From Alitta virens (lineage: Eukaryota > Annelida > Polychaeta > Phyllodocida > Nereididae), in NCBI GenBank assembly GCA_932294295.1, contig OW028579.1:9236370-9300369 (forward strand): 64,000 nt of DNA, read 5' to 3'. The notes beneath the pieces are model-generated. The model saw only the letters and a program-made list of their open reading frames with translations. It was not told the origin of the DNA and ran no database searches. The position numbers and the translations under genes were made by a program. This document shows, piece after piece, positions 1 through 15,000 of the stretch. The number at the start of each line of letters is the position of its first letter. Position 1 is the stretch's first letter.

Positions 1-2804
1 ACAGCTTAATGTTGATAGCTTAATGTTGACAGCTTAATGTTGACAGCCTAATGTTGACAGCTTAATGTTGACAGCTTAATGTTGACTGCCTAATGTTGTT
101 GCCAGCTTAATGTTGACAGCTTAATGTTGACAGCTTAATGTTGACAGCTTAATGTTGACGATATAATGTTGATGGCTCAATGTTGACAGCTTAATGTTGT
201 TGACAGTTTAATGTTGTTGACAGCTTAATGTTGACAGCTTAATGTTGTTGACAGCTTAATGTTGATAGCTTAATGTTGACGGCTTAATGTTGACAGCTTA
301 ATGTTGTTGACAGCTTAATGTTGTTGACAGCCTAATGTTGTTGGCTTAATGTTGTTGGCTTAATGTTGACAGCTTAATGTTGACAGCTTAATGTTGACAG
401 CTTAATGTTGTTGACAGCTTAATGTTGACAGCTTAATGTTGACAGCTTAATGTTGACAGCTTAATGTTGACAGCTTAATGTTATTGACAGCTTAATGTTG
501 TTGACAGCTTAATGTTGTTGACAGCTTAATGTTGACAGCTTAATGTTGACAGCTTAATGTTGCCAGCTTAATGTTGACAGCTTAATGTTGACAGCTTAAT
601 GTTGTCGACAGCTTTATGTTGACAGCTTAATGTTGTCGACAGCTTAATGTTGTTGACAGCTTAATGTTGTTGACAGCTTAAAGTTGACAGCTTAATGTTG
701 ACAGCTTAATGTTGACAGCTTAATGTTGACGATTTAATGTTGACGGCTCAATGTTGATAGCTTAATGTTGTTGACAGCTTAATGTTGTTGACAGCTTTAT
801 GTTGACAGCTTAATGTTGTTGACAGCTTAATGTTGATAGCTTAATGTTGATAGCTTAATGTTGACAGCTTAATGTTGACAACTTAATGTTGACAGTTTAA
901 TGTTGACAGCTTAATGTTGACAGCTTAATGTTGACGATTTAATGTTGACGGCTCAATGTTGACAGCTTAATGTTGTTGACAGCTTAATGTTGACAGCTTA
1001 ATGTTGTTGACAGCTTAATGCTGATAGCTAAATGTCGACAGCTTAATGTTGACAGTTTAATGTTGACAGTTTAATGTTGACAGTTTAATGTTGACAGCTT
1101 AATGTTGACTGCTCAATGTTGACCGCTTGATGATGACAGCTTGATGTTGACAGCTTAATGTTGATAGCTTAATGTCGACAGTTTAATGTTGACAGTTTAA
1201 TGTTGACAGCTTAATGTTGACAGCTTAATGTTGACAGCTTAATGTTGATAGCTTAATGTTGACAGCTTAATGTTGACAGCCTAATGTTGACAGCTTAATG
1301 TTGACAGCTTAATGTTGACTACATAATGTTGTTGCCAGCTTAATGTTGACAGCTTAATGTTGACGATTTAATGTTGATGGCTCAATGTTGACAGCTTAAT
1401 GTTGTTGACAGTTTAATGTTGTTGACAGCTTAATGTTGACAGCTTAATGTTGTTGACAGCTTAATGTTGATAGCTTAATGTTGACGGCTTAATGTTGACA
1501 GCTTAATGTTGACAGCTTAATGTTGACGATTTAATGTTGACGGCTTAATGTTGACAGCTTAATGTTGTTGACAGCTTAATGTTGTTGACAGCTTAATGTT
1601 GTTGGCTTAGTGTTGTTGGCTTAATGTTGTTGGCTTAATGTTGACAGCTTAATGTTGACAGCTTAATGTTGACAGCTTAATGTTGACAGCTTAATGTTGA
1701 CAGCTTAATGTTGACAGCTTAATGTTATTGACAGCTTAATGTTGTTGACAGCTTAATGTTGTTGACAGCTTAATGTTGACAGCTTAATGTTGACAGCTTA
1801 ATGTTGCCAGCTTAATGTTGACAGCTTAATGTTGACAGCTTAATGTTGTCGACAGCTTAATGTTGTTGACAGCTTAATGTTGTTGACAGCTTAAAGTTGA
1901 CAGCTTAATGTTGACAGCTTAATGTTGACAGCTTAATGTTGACGATTTAATGTTGACGGCTTAATGTTGACAGCTTAATGTTGTTGACAGCTTAATGTTG
2001 TTGACAGCTTAATGTTGTTGACAGCTTAATGTTGTTGGCTTAATGTTGTTGGCTTAATGTTGACAGCTTAATGTTGACAGCTTAATGTTGACAGCTTAAT
2101 GTTGACAGCTTAATGTTGACAGCTTAATGTTGACAGCTTAATGTTATTGACAGCTTAATGTTGTTGACAGCTTAATGTTGTTGACAGCTTAATGTTGACA
2201 GCTTAATGTTGACAGCTTAATGTTGCCAGCTTAATGTTGACAGCTTAATGTTGACAGCTTAATGTTGTCGACAGCTTAATGTTGTTGACAGCTTAATGTT
2301 GTTGACAGCTTAAAGTTGACAGCTTAATGTTGACAGCTTAATGTTGACAGCTTAATGTTGACGATTTAATGTTGACAGCTCAATGTTGATAGCTTAATGT
2401 TGTTGACAGCTTAATGTTGTTGACAGCTTAATGTTGACAGCTTAATGTTGTTGACAGCTTAATGTTGATAGCTTAATGTTGATAGCTTAATGTTGACAGC
2501 TTAATGTTGACAACTTAATGTTGACAGTTTAATGTTGACAGCTTAATGTTGACAGCTTAATGTTGACGATTTAATGTTGACGGCTCAATGTTGACAGCTT
2601 AATGTTGTTGACAGCTTAATGTTGACAGCTTAATGTTGTTGACAGCTAAATGTTGATAGCTTAATGTCGACAGCTTAATGTTGACAGTTTAATGTTGACA
2701 GTTTAATGTTGACAGCTTAATGTTGACAGCTTAATGTTGACAGCTTGATGATGACAGCTTGATGTTGACAGCTTAATGTTGATAGCTTAATGTCGACAGC
2801 TTAA

Positions 2805-4860
2805 TGTCGACAGCTTAATGTCGCCAGCTTAATGTTGCAAGCTTAATGTTGACAGCTTAATGTTGACAGCTTAATGTTGACAGCTTAATGTTGACAGCCT
2901 AATGTTGACAGCTTAATGTTGACAGCTTAATGTTGACAGCTTAATGTTGACGATTTAATGTTGACGGCTCAATTTTGACAGCTGAATATTGTTGACAGCT
3001 TAATGTTGTTGACAGCTTAATGTTGACAGCTTAATATTGTTGACAGCTTAATGTTGTTGACAGCTTAATGTTGACAGCTTAATGTTGACAGCTTAATGTT
3101 GACAGCTTAATGTTGACAGCTTAATGTTGACAGCTTAATGTTGACAGCTTAATGTTGACAGCTTAATGTTGTTGACAGCTTAATGTTGATAGCTTAATGT
3201 TGATAGCTTAATGTTGACAGCTTAATGTTGACAGCTTAATGTTGACAGTTTAATGTTGACAGCTTAATGTTGACAGCTTAATGTCGCCAGCTTAATGTTG
3301 CCAGCTTAATGTTGACAGCTTAATGTTGATAGCTTAATGTTGACAGCTTAATGTTGACAGCCTAATGTTGACAGCTTTATGTTGACAGCTTAATGTTGAC
3401 TGCCTAATGTTGTTGCCAGCTTAATGTTGACAGCTTAATGTTGACAGCTTATTGTTGACAGCTTAATGTTGACGATTTAATGTTGATGGCTCAATGTTGA
3501 CAGCTTAATGTTGTTGACAGTTTAATGTTGTTGACAGCTTAATGTTGACAGCTTAATGTTGTTGACAGCTTAATGTTGATAGCTTAATGTTGATGGCTTA
3601 ATGTTGACAGCTTAATGCTGTTGACAGCTTAATGTTGTTGACAGCCTAATGTTGTTGGCTTAATGTTGTTGGCTTAATGTTGACAGCTTAATGTTGACAG
3701 CTTAATGTTGACAGCTTAATGTTGACAGCTTAATATTGACAGCTTAATGTTGACAGCTTAATGTTGACAGCTTAATGTTATTGACAGCTTAATGTTGTTG
3801 ACAGCTTAATGTTGTTGACAGCTTAATGTTGACAGCTTAATGTCGACAGCTTAATGTCGCCAGCTTAATGTTGCAAGCTTAATGTTGACAGCTTAATGTT
3901 GACAGCTTAATGTTGACAGCTTAATGTTGACAGCCTAATGTTGACAGCTTAATGTTGACAGCTTAATGTTGACAGCTTAATGTTGACGAGTTAATGTTGA
4001 CGGCTCAATTTTGACAGCTGAATATTGTTGACAGCTTAATGTTGTTGACAGCTTAATGTTGACAGCTTAATATTGTTGACAGCTTAATGTTGTTGACAGC
4101 TTAATGTTGACAGCTTAATGTTGACAGCTTAATGTTGACAGCTTAATGTTGACAGCTTAATGTTGACAGCTTAATGTTGACAGCTTAATGTTGTTGACAG
4201 CTTAATGTTGATAGCTTAATGTTGATAGCTTAATGTTGACAGCTTAATGTTGACAGCTTAATGTTGACAGTTTAATGTTGACAGCTTAATGTTGACAGCT
4301 TAATGTCGCCAGCTTAATGTTGCCAGCTTAATGTTGACAGCTTAATGTTGATAGCTTAATGTTGACAGCTTAATGTTGACAGCCTAATGTTGACAGCTTA
4401 ATGTTGACAGCTTAATGTTGACTGCCTAATGTTGTTGCCAGCTTAATGTTGACAGCTTAATGTTGACAGCTTATTGTTGACAGCTTAATGTTGACGATTT
4501 AATGTTGATGGCTCAATGTTGACAGCTTAATGTTGTTGACAGTTTAATGTTGTTGACAGCTTAATGTTGACAGCTTAATGTTGTTGACAGCTTAATGTTG
4601 ATAGCTTAATGTTGATGGCTTAATGTTGACAGCTTAATGTTGTTGACAGCTTAATGTTGTTGACAGCCTAATGTTGTTGGCTTAATGTTGTTGGCTTAAT
4701 GTTGACAGCTTAATGTTGACAGCTTAATGTTGACAGCTTAATGTTGACAGCTTAATATTGACAGCTTAATGTTGACAGCTTAATGTTGACAGCTTAATGT
4801 TATTGACAGCTTAATGTTGTTGACAGCTTAATGTTGTTGACAGCTTAATGTTGACAGCTT
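2805..4860. repeat. ~1.03-kb tandem duplication inside the 14-bp array
   Basis: Two adjacent copies, about 2805-3838 and 3839-4860, share the same order of variant units. Matching markers are tcgccagc followed by gttgcaagc (2821 and 3857), the odd pair caattttgaca / ctgaatattg (about 2969 and 4006), and aatattgaca (3732 and 4754). The offset is 1,036 bp at the start and 1,022 bp later, so the second copy is one 14-bp unit shorter. The edges are placed by eye. Confidence 0.75.
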
Positions 4861-4995
4861 AATGTTGACAGCTTAATGTTGCCAGCTTAATGTTGACAGC
4901 TTAATGTTGACAGCTTAATGTTGTCGACAGCTTAATGTTGACAGCTTAATGTTGTCGACAGCTTAATGTTGTTGACAGCTTAATGTTGTTGACAG

Positions 4996-7900
4996 CTTAA
5001 AGTTGACAGCTTAATGTTGACAGCTTAATGTTGACGATTTAATGTTGACGGCTCAATGTTGATAGCTTAATGTTGTTGACAGCTTAATGTTGTTGACAGC
5101 TTAATGTTGACAGCTTAATGTTGTTGACAGCTTAATGTTGATAGCTTAATGTTGATAGCTTAATGTTGACAGCTTAATGTTGACAACTTAATGTTGACAG
5201 TTTAATGTTGACAGCTTAATGTTGACAGCTTAATGTTGACGATTTAATGTTGACGGCTCAATGTTGACAGCTTAATGTTGTTGACAGCTTAATGTTGACA
5301 GCTTAATGTTGTTGACAGCTTAATGTTGATAGCTTAATGTCGACAGCTTAATGTTGACAGCTTAATGTCGGCAGCTTAATGTTGCCAGCTTAATGTTGAC
5401 AGCTTAATGTTGATAGCTTAATGTTGACAGCTTAATGTTGACAGCCTAATGTTGACAGCTTAATGTGGACAGCTTAATGTTGATAGCTTAATGTTGTTGC
5501 CAGCTTAATGTTGACAGCGTAATGTTGACAGCTTAATGTTGACAGCTTAATGTTGTTGATAGCTTAATGTTGATAACTTAATGTTGTCAGCTTAATGTTG
5601 ACAGCTTAATGTTGACGATTTAATGTTGACGGCTCAATGTTGACATCTGAATATTGTTGACAATTTAATGTTGACCGCTTAATGTTGACAGCTTAATGTT
5701 GTTGACAGCTTAATGTTGTTGACAGCTTTATGTTGACAGCTTTATGTTGACAGCTTAATGTTGACAGCTTAATGTTGACAGCTTAATGTTGACAGCTTAA
5801 TGTTGAAAGCTTAATGTTGACAGCTTAATGTTGACAGCTTAATGTTGACAGCTTAATGTTGACAGCTTAATGTTGACAGTTTAATGTTGACAACTTAATG
5901 TTGACAGCTTAATGTCGCCAGCTTAATGTTGCCAGCTTAATGTTGACAGCTTAATGTTGATAGCTTAATGTTGACAGCTTAATGTTGACAGCCTAATGTT
6001 GACAGCTTAATGTTGACAGCTTAATGTTGACTGCCTAATGTTGTTGCCAGCTTAATGTTGACAGCTTAATGTTGACAGCTTGATGTTGACAGCTTAATGT
6101 TGACGATTTAATGTTGATGGCTCAATGTTGACAGCTTAATGTTGTTGACAGTTTAATGTTGTTGACAGCTTAATGTTGACAGCTTAATGTTGTTGACAGC
6201 TTAATGTTGATAGCTTAATGTTGACGGCTTAATGTTGACAGCTTAATGTTGTTGACAGCTTAATGTTGTTGACAGCCTAATGTTGTTGGCTTAATGTTGT
6301 TGGCTTAATGTTGACAGCTTAATGTTGACAGCTTAATGTTGACAGCTTAATGTTGACAGCTTAATGTTGACAGCTTAATGTTGACAGCTTAATGTTGACA
6401 GCTTAATGTTATTGACAGCTTAATGTTGTTGACAGCTTAATGTTGTTGACAGCTTAATGTTGACAGCTTAATGTGGACAGCTTAATGTTGCCAGCTTAAT
6501 GTTGACAGCTTAATGTTGACAGCTTAATGTTGTCGACAGCTTAATGTTGACAGCTTAATGTTGTCGACAGCTTAATGTTGTTGACAGCTTAATGTTGTTG
6601 ACAGCTTAAAGTTGACAGCTTAATGTTGACAGCTTAATGTTGACAGCTTAATGTTGACGATTTAATGTTGACGGCTCAATGTTGATAGCTTAATGTTGTT
6701 GACAGCTTAATGTTGTTGACAGCTTAATGTTGACAGCTTAATGTTGTTGACAGCTTAATGTTGACAGCTTAATGTTGACAGCTTAATGTTGATAGCTTAA
6801 TGTTGATAGCTTAATGTTGACAGCTTAATGTTGACAACTTAATGTTGACAGTTTAATGTTGACAGCTTAATGTTGACAGCTTAATGTTGACGATTTAATG
6901 TTGACGGCTCAATGTTGACAGCTTAATGTTGTTGACAGCTTAATGTTGACAGCTTAATGTTGTTGACAGCTTAATGTTGATAGCTTAATGTCGCCAGCTT
7001 AATGTTGACAGTTTAATGTTGACAGTTTAATGTCGACAGCTTAATGTTGACAGCCTAATGTTGACAGCTTAATGTGGACAGCTTAATGTTGATAGCTTAA
7101 TGTTGTTGCCAGCTTAATGTTGACAGCGTAATGTTGACAGCTTAATGTTGACAGCTTAATGTTGTTGATAGCTTAATGTTGATAACTTAATGTTGTCAGC
7201 TTAATGTTGACAGCTTAATGTTGACAGCTTAATGTTGACGATTTAATGTTGACGGCTCAATGTTGACATCTGAATATTGTTGACAATTTAATGTTGACCG
7301 CTTAATGTTGACAGCTTAATGTTGTTGACAGCTTAATGTTGTTGACAGCTTTATGTTGACAGCTTTATGTTGACAGCTTAATGTTGACAGCTTAATGTTG
7401 ACAGCTTAATGTTGACAGCTTAATGTTGAAAGCTTAATGTTGACAGCTTAATGTTGACAGCTTAATGTTGACAACTTAATGTTGACAGCTTAATGTTGAC
7501 AGTTTAATGTTGACAGCTTAATGTTGACAGCTTAATGTCGCCAGCTTAATGTTGCCAGCTTAATGTTGACAGCTTAATGTTGATAGCTTAATGTTGACAG
7601 CTTAATGTTGACAGCCTAATGTTGACAGCTTAATGTTGACAGCTTAATGTTGACTGCCTAATGTTGTTGCCAGCTTAATGTTGACAGCTTAATGTTGACA
7701 GCTTAATGTTGACAGCTTAATGTTGACGATTTAATGTTGATGGCTCAATGTTGACAGCTTAATGTTGTTGACAGTTTAATGTTGTTGACAGCTTAATGTT
7801 GACAGCTTAATGTTGTTGACAGCTTAATGTTGATAGCTTAATGTTGACGGCTTAATGTTGACAGCTTAATGTTGTTGACAGCTTAATGTTGTTGACAGCC

Positions 7901-8213
7901 TAATGTTGTTGGCTTAATGTTGTTGGCTTAATGTTGACAGCTTAATGTTGACAGCTTAATGTTGACAGCTTAATGTTGACAGCTTAATGTTGACAGCTTA
8001 ATGTTGACAGCTTAATGTTATTGACAGCTTAATGTTGTTGACAGCTTAATGTTGTTGACAGCTTAATGTTGACAGCTTAATGTTGACAGCTTAATGTTGC
8101 CAGCTTAATGTTGACAGCTTAATGTTGACAGCTTAATGTTGTCGACAGCTTAATGTTGACAGCCTAATGTTGTCGACAGCTTAATGTTGTTGACAGCTTA
8201 ATGTTGTTGACAG
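4996..8213. repeat. 1,609-bp higher-order repeat, two consecutive copies
   Basis: The rare variant cttaaagttgac begins at 4996, 6605 and 8214, two intervals of exactly 1,609 bp. The rare variant gtggacagc at 5465 and 7074 gives the same spacing. Between the markers the order of variant units is nearly the same, including a gataacttaatg unit, a gttgtcagc unit, the pair catctgaatattg / acaatttaatg and the ttatg units. Small compensating gains and losses of 14-bp units are visible, for example an offset of 1,623 bp at 5725/7348. This is a long higher-order unit of more than 100 basic repeats. Related but rearranged versions occupy the rest of the array. Confidence 0.8.
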
Positions 8214-8399
8214 CTTAAAGTTGACAGCTTAATGTTGACAGCTTAATGTTGACAGCTTAATGTTGACGATTTAATGTTGACGGCTCAATGTTGATAGCTT
8301 AATGTTGTTGACAGCTTAATGTTGTTGACAGCTTAATGTTGACAGCTTAATGTTGTTGACAGCTTAATGTTGACAGCTTAATGTTGACAGCTTAATGTT

Positions 8400-9870
8400 G
8401 ATAGCTTAATGTTGATAGCTTAATGTTGACAGCTTAATGTTGACAACTTAATGTTGACAGTTTAATGTTGACAGCTTAATGTTGACAGCTTAATGTTGAC
8501 GATTTAATGTTGACGGCTCAATGTTGACAGCTTAATGTTGTTGACAGCTTAATGTTGACAGCTTAATGTTGTTGACAGCTTAATGTTGATAGCTTAATGT
8601 CAACAGCTTAATGTTGACAGTTTAATGTTGACAGTTTAATGTTGACAGCTTAATGTTGACAGCTTAATGTTGACAGCTTGATGTTGACAGCTTGATGATG
8701 ACAGCTTGATGTTGACAGATTAATGTTGATAGCTTAATGTCGACAGCTTAATGTCGACAGCTTAATGTCGCCAGCTTAATGTTGCAAGCTTAATGTTGAC
8801 AGCTTAATGTTGATGGCTTAATGTTGACAGCTTAATGTTGACAGCTTAATGTTGACAGCTTAATGTTGACGATTTAATGTTGACGGCTCAATTTTGACAG
8901 CTGAATGTTGACAGTTTAATGTTGACAGCTTAATGTTGACAGCTTAATGTCGCCAGCTTGATGTTGCCAGCTTAATGTTGACAGCTTAATGTTGATAGCT
9001 TAATGTTGACAGCTTAATGTTGACAGCCTAATGTTGACAGCTTAATGTTGACAGCTTAATGTTGACTGCCTAATGTTGTTGCCAGCTTAATGTTGACAGC
9101 TTAATGTTGACAGCTTAATGTTGACAGCTTAATGTTGACGATTTAATGTTGATGGCTCAATGTTGACAGCTTAATGTTGTTGACAGTTTAATGTTGTTGA
9201 CAGCTTAATGTTGACAGCTTAATGTTGTTGACAGCTTAATGTTGTTGACAGCTTAATGTTGTTGACAGCTTAATGTTGACAGCTTAATGTTGTTGACAGC
9301 TTAATGTTGACAGCTTAATGTTGACAGCTTAATGTTGATAGCTTAATGTTGATAGCTTAATGTTGACAGCTTAATGTTGACAACTTAATGTTGACAGTTT
9401 AATGTTGACAGCTTAATGTTGACAGCTTAATGTTGACGATTTAATGTTGACGGCTCAATGTTGACAGCTTAATGTTGTTGACAGCTTAATGTTGACAGCT
9501 TAATGTTGTTGACAGCTTAATGTTGATAGCTTAATGTCAACAGCTTAATGTTGACAGTTTAATGTTGACAGTTTAATGTTGACAGCTTAATGTTGACAGC
9601 TTAATGTTGACAGCTTGATGTTGACAGCTTGATGATGACAGCTTGATGTTGACAGATTAATGTTGATAGCTTAATGTCGACAGCTTAATGTCGACAGCTT
9701 AATGTCGCCAGCTTAATGTTGCAAGCTTAATGTTGACAGCTTAATGTTGATGGCTTAATGTTGACAGCTTAATGTTGACAGCTTAATGTTGACAGCTTAA
9801 TGTTGACGATTTAATGTTGACGGCTCAATTTTGACAGCTGAATGTTGACAGTTTAATGTTGATAGCTTAA
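8400..9870. repeat. ~938-bp offset duplication in 14-bp array
   Basis: The only two gtcaacagc units seen in the array are at 8599 and 9537. Each is followed by the same run of rare units (two acagtttaatg, an acagcttgatg series, a gatgatg unit and acagattaatg). The two copies span roughly 8400-8930 and 9340-9870. A third relative with gtcgac in place of gtcaac lies at about 22850-23200. Edges are approximate. Confidence 0.7.
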
Positions 9871-10469
9871 TGTCGACAGCTTAATGTCGACAGCTTAATG
9901 TCGCCAGCTTGATGTTGCCAGCTTAATGTTGACAGCTTAATGTTGATAGCTTAATGTTGACAGCTTAATGTTGACAGCCTAATGTTGACAGCTTAATGTT
10001 GACAGCTTAATGTTGACTGCCTAATGTTGTTGCCAGCTTAATGTTGACAGCTTAATGTTGACAGCTTAATGTTGACAGCTTAATGTTGACGATTTAATGT
10101 TGATGGCTCAATGTTGACAGCTTAATGTTGTTGACAGTTTAATGTTGTTGACAGCTTAATGTTGACAGCTTAATGTTGTTGACAGCTTAATGTTGATAGC
10201 TTAATGTTGACGGCTTAATGTTGACAGCTTAATGTTGTTGACAGCTTAATGTTGTTGACAGCCTAATGTTGTTGGCTTAATGTTGTTGGCTTAATGTTGA
10301 CAGCTTAATGTTGACAGCTTAATGTTGACAGCTTAATGTTGACAGCTTAATGTTGACAGCTTAATGTTGACAGCTTAATGTTGACAGCTTAATGTTGACA
10401 GCTTAATGTTATTGACAGCTTAATGTTGTTGACAGCTTAATGTTGTTGACAGCTTAATGTTGACAGCTT

Positions 10470-12030
10470 AATGTTGACTGCTTAATGTTGCCAGCTTAAT
10501 GTTGACAGCTTAATGTTGACAGCTTAATGTTGTCGACAGCTTAATGTTGACAGCTTAATGTTGTCGACAGCTTAATGTTGTTGACAGCTTAATGTTGTTG
10601 ACAGCTTAAAGTTGACAGCTTAATGTTGACAGCTTAATGTTGACAGCTTAATGTTGACGATTTAATGTTGACGGCTCAATGTTGATAGCTTAATGTTGTT
10701 GACAGCTTAATGTTGTTGACAGCTTAATGTTGACAGCTTAATGTTGTTGACAGCTTAATGTTGACAGCTTAATGTTGACAGCTTAATGTTGACAGCTTAA
10801 TGTTGACAGCTTAATGTTGACAGCTTAATGTTGACAGCTTAATGTTATTGACAGCTTAATGTTGTTGACAGCTTAATGTTGTTGACAGCTTAATGTTGAC
10901 AGCTTAATGTTGACTGCTTAATGTTGCCAGCTTAATGTTGACAGCTTAATGTTGACAGCTTAATGTTGTCGACAGCTTAATGTTGACAGCTTAATGTTGT
11001 CGACAGCTTAATGTTGACTGCCTAATGTTGTTGCCAGCTTAATGTTGACAGCTTAATGTTGACAGCTTAATGTTGACGATTTAATGTTGATGGCTCAATG
11101 TTGACAGCTTAATGTTGTTGACAGTTTAATGTTGTTGACAGCTTAATGTTGACAGCTTAATGTTGTTGACAGCTTAATGTTGATAGCTTAATGTTGACGG
11201 CTTAATGTTGACAGCTTAATGTTGTTGACAGCTTAATGTTGTTGACAGCCTAATGTTGTTGGCTTAATGTTGTTGGCTTAATGTTGACAGCTTAATGTTG
11301 ACAGCTTAATGTTGACAGCTTAATGTTGACAGCTTAATGTTGACAGCTTAATGTTGACAGCTTAATGTTGACAGCTTAATGTTGACAGCTTAATGTTATT
11401 GACAGCTTAATGTTGTTGACAGCTTAATGTTGTTGACAGCTTAATGTTGACAGCTTAATGTTGACTGCTTAATGTTGCCAGCTTAATGTTGACAGCTTAA
11501 TGTTGACAGCTTAATGTTGTCGACAGCTTAATGTTGACAGCTTAATGTTGTCGACAGCTTAATGTTGTTGACAGCTTAATGTTGTTGACAGCTTAAAGTT
11601 GACAGCTTAATGTTGACAGCTTAATGTTGACAGCTTAATGTTGACGATTTAATGTTGACGGCTCAATGTTGATAGCTTAATGTTGTTGACAGCTTAATGT
11701 TGTTGACAGCATAATGTTGACAGCTTAATGTTGTTGACAGCTTAATGTTGACAGCTTAATGTTGACAGCTTAATGTTGACAGCTTAATGTTGACAGCTTA
11801 ATGTTGACAGCTTAATGTTGACAGCTTAATGTTATTGACAGCTTAATGTTGTTGACAGCTTAATGTTGTTGACAGCTTAATGTTGACAGCTTAATGTTGA
11901 CTGCTTAATGTTGCCAGCTTAATGTTGACAGCTTAATGTTGACAGCTTAATGTTGTCGACAGCTTAATGTTGACAGCTTAATGTTGTCGACAGCTTAATG
12001 TTGTTGACAGCTTAATGTTGTTGACAGCTT
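10470..12030. repeat. Block marked by four gactgcttaatg units
   Basis: Units reading gactgcttaatgttgcc occur at about 10476, 10908, 11462 and 11896, each in the same setting of 17-bp gttattg and gttgtcg units. Spacings alternate between about 430 and 550 bp. A further copy lies near 23756. The block looks like repeated local unequal exchange of a sub-segment of the 1.6-kb higher-order unit. Confidence 0.65.
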
Positions 12031-15000
12031 AAAGTTGACAGCTTAATGTTGACAGCTTAATGTTGACAGCTTAATGTTGACGATTTAATGTTGACGGCTC
12101 AATGTTGATAGCTTAATGTTGTTGACAGCTTAATGTTGTTGACAGCTTAATGTTGACAGCTTAATGTTGTTGACAGCTTAATGTTGACAGCTTAATGTTG
12201 TTGACAGCTTAATGTTGATAGCTTAATGTTGATAGCTTAATGTTGACAGCTTAATGTTGACAACTTAATGTTGACAGTTTAATGTTGACAGCTTAATGTT
12301 GACAGCTTAATGTTGACGATTTAATGTTGACGGCTCAATGTTGACAGCTTAATGTTGTTGACAGCTTAATGTTGACAGCTTAATGTTGTTGACAGCTTAA
12401 TGTTGACAGCTTAATGTTGACGATTTAATGTTGACGGCTCAATTTTGACAGCTGAATATTGTTGACAGCTTAATGTTGTTGACAGCTTAATGTTGACAGC
12501 TTAATATTGTTGACAGCTTAATGTTGTTGACAGCTTAATGTTGTTGACAGCTTAATGTTGACAGCTTAATGTTGACAGCTTAATGTTGACAGCTTAATGT
12601 TGACAGCTTAATGTTGATAGCTTAATGTTGACAGCTTAATGTTGATAGCTTAATGTTGATAGCTTAATGTTGACAGCTTAATGTTGACAGCTTAATGTCG
12701 CCAGCTTAATGTTGCCAGCTTAATGTTGACAGCTTAATGTTGATAGCTTAATGTTGACAGCTTAATGTTGACAGCCTAATGTTGACAGCTTAATGTTGAC
12801 AGCTTAATGTTGACTGCTTAATGTTGTTGCCAGCTTAATGTTGACAGCTTAATGTTGACAGCTTAATGTTGACAGCTTAATGTTGACGATTTAATGTTGA
12901 TGGCTCAATGTTGACAGCTTAATGTTGTTGACAGTTTAATGTTGTTGACAGCTTAATGTTGACAGCTTAATGTTGTTGACAGCTTAATGTTGATAGCTTA
13001 ATGTTGACGGCTTAATGTTGACAGCTTAATGTTGTTGACAGCTTAATGTTGTTGACAGCCTAATGTTGTTGGCTTAATGTTGTTGGCTTAATGTTGACAG
13101 CTTAATGTTGACAGCTTAATGTTGACAGCTTAATGTTGACAGCTTAATGTTGACGATTTAATGTTGACGGCTTAATGTTGACAGCTTAATGTTGTTGACA
13201 GCTTAATGTTGTTGACAGCTTAATGTTGTTGGCTTAATGTTGTTGGCTTAATGTTGACAGCTTAATGTTGACAGCTTAATGTTGACAGCTTAATGTTGAC
13301 AGCTTAATGTTGACAGCTTAATGTTGACAGCTTAATGTTGTTGACAGCTTAATGTTGTTGACAGCTTTATGTTGACAGCTTAATGTTGACAGCTTAATGT
13401 TGACAGCTTAATGTTGAAAGCTTAATGTTGACAGCTTAATGTTGACAGCTTAATGTTGACAGCTTAATGTTGACAGCTTAATGTTGACAGTTTAATGTTG
13501 ACAGCTTAATGTTGACAGCTTAATGTCGCCAGCTTAATGTTGCCAGCTTAATGTTGACAGCTTAATGTTGATAGCTTAATGTTGACAGCTTAATGTTGAC
13601 AGCCTAATGTTGACAGCTTAATGTTGACAGCTTAATGTTGACTGCCTAATGTTGTTGCCAGCTTAATGTTGACAGCTTAATGTTGACAGCTTAATGTTGA
13701 CAGCTTAATGTTGACGATTTAATGTTGATGGCTCAATGTTGACAGCTTAATGTTGTTGACAGTTTAATGTTGTTGACAGCTTAATGTTGACAGCTTAATG
13801 TTGTTGACAGCTTAATGTTGATAGCTTAATGTTGACGGCTTAATGTTGACAGCTTAATGTTGTTGACAGCTTAATGTTGTTGACAGCCTAATGTTGTTGG
13901 CTTAATGTTGTTGGCTTAATGTTGACAGCTAATGTTGACAGCTTAATGTTGACAGCTTAATGTTGACAGCTCAATGTTGACAGCTTAATGTTGACAGCTT
14001 AATGTTGACAGCTTAATGTTGACAGCTTAATGTTGACAGCTTAATGTTGACAGCTTAATGTTGACAGCTTAATGTTGACAGCTTAATGTTATTGACAGCT
14101 TAATGTTGTTGACAGCTTAATGTTGTTGACAGCTTAATGTTGATAGCTTAATGTTGACAGCTTAATGTTGCCAGCTTAATGTTGACAGCTTAATGTTGAC
14201 AGCTTAATGTTGTCGACAGCTTAATGTTGACAGCTTAATGTTGTCGACAGCTTAATGTTGTTGACAGCTTAATGTTGTTGACAGCTTAAAGTTGACAGCT
14301 TAATGTTGACAGCTTAATGTTGACAGCTTAATGTTGACGATTTAATGTTGACGGCTCAATGTTGATAGCTTAATGTTGTTGACAGCTTAATGTTGTTGAC
14401 AGCTTAATGTTGACAGCTTAATGTTGTTGACAGCTTAATGTTGATAGCTTAATGTTGACAGCTTAATGTTGACAACTTAATGTTGACAGTTTAATGTTGA
14501 CAGCTTAATGTTGACAGCTTAATGTTGACGATTTAATGTTGACGGCTCAATGTTGACAGCTTAATGTTGTTGACAGCTTAATGTTGACAGCTTAATGTTG
14601 TTGACAGCTTAATGTTGATAGCTTAATGTCGACAGCTTAATGTTGACAGTTTAATGTTGACAGTTTAATGTTGACAGCTTAATGTTGACAGCTTAATGTT
14701 GACAGCTTAATGTTGACAGCTTGATGATGACAGCTTGATGTTGACAGCTTAATGTTGATAGCTTGATGTCGACAGCTTAATGTCGACAGCTTAATATCGC
14801 CAGCTTAATGTTGCAAGCTTAATGTCGACAGCTTAATGTTGATGGCTAATGTTGACAGCTTAATGTTGACAGCTTAATGTTGACAGCTTAATGTTGACGA
14901 TTTAATGTTGACGGCTCAATTTTGACAGCTGAATATTGTTGACAGCTTAATGTTGTTGACAGCTTAATGTTGACAGCTTAATATTGTTGACAGCTTAATG

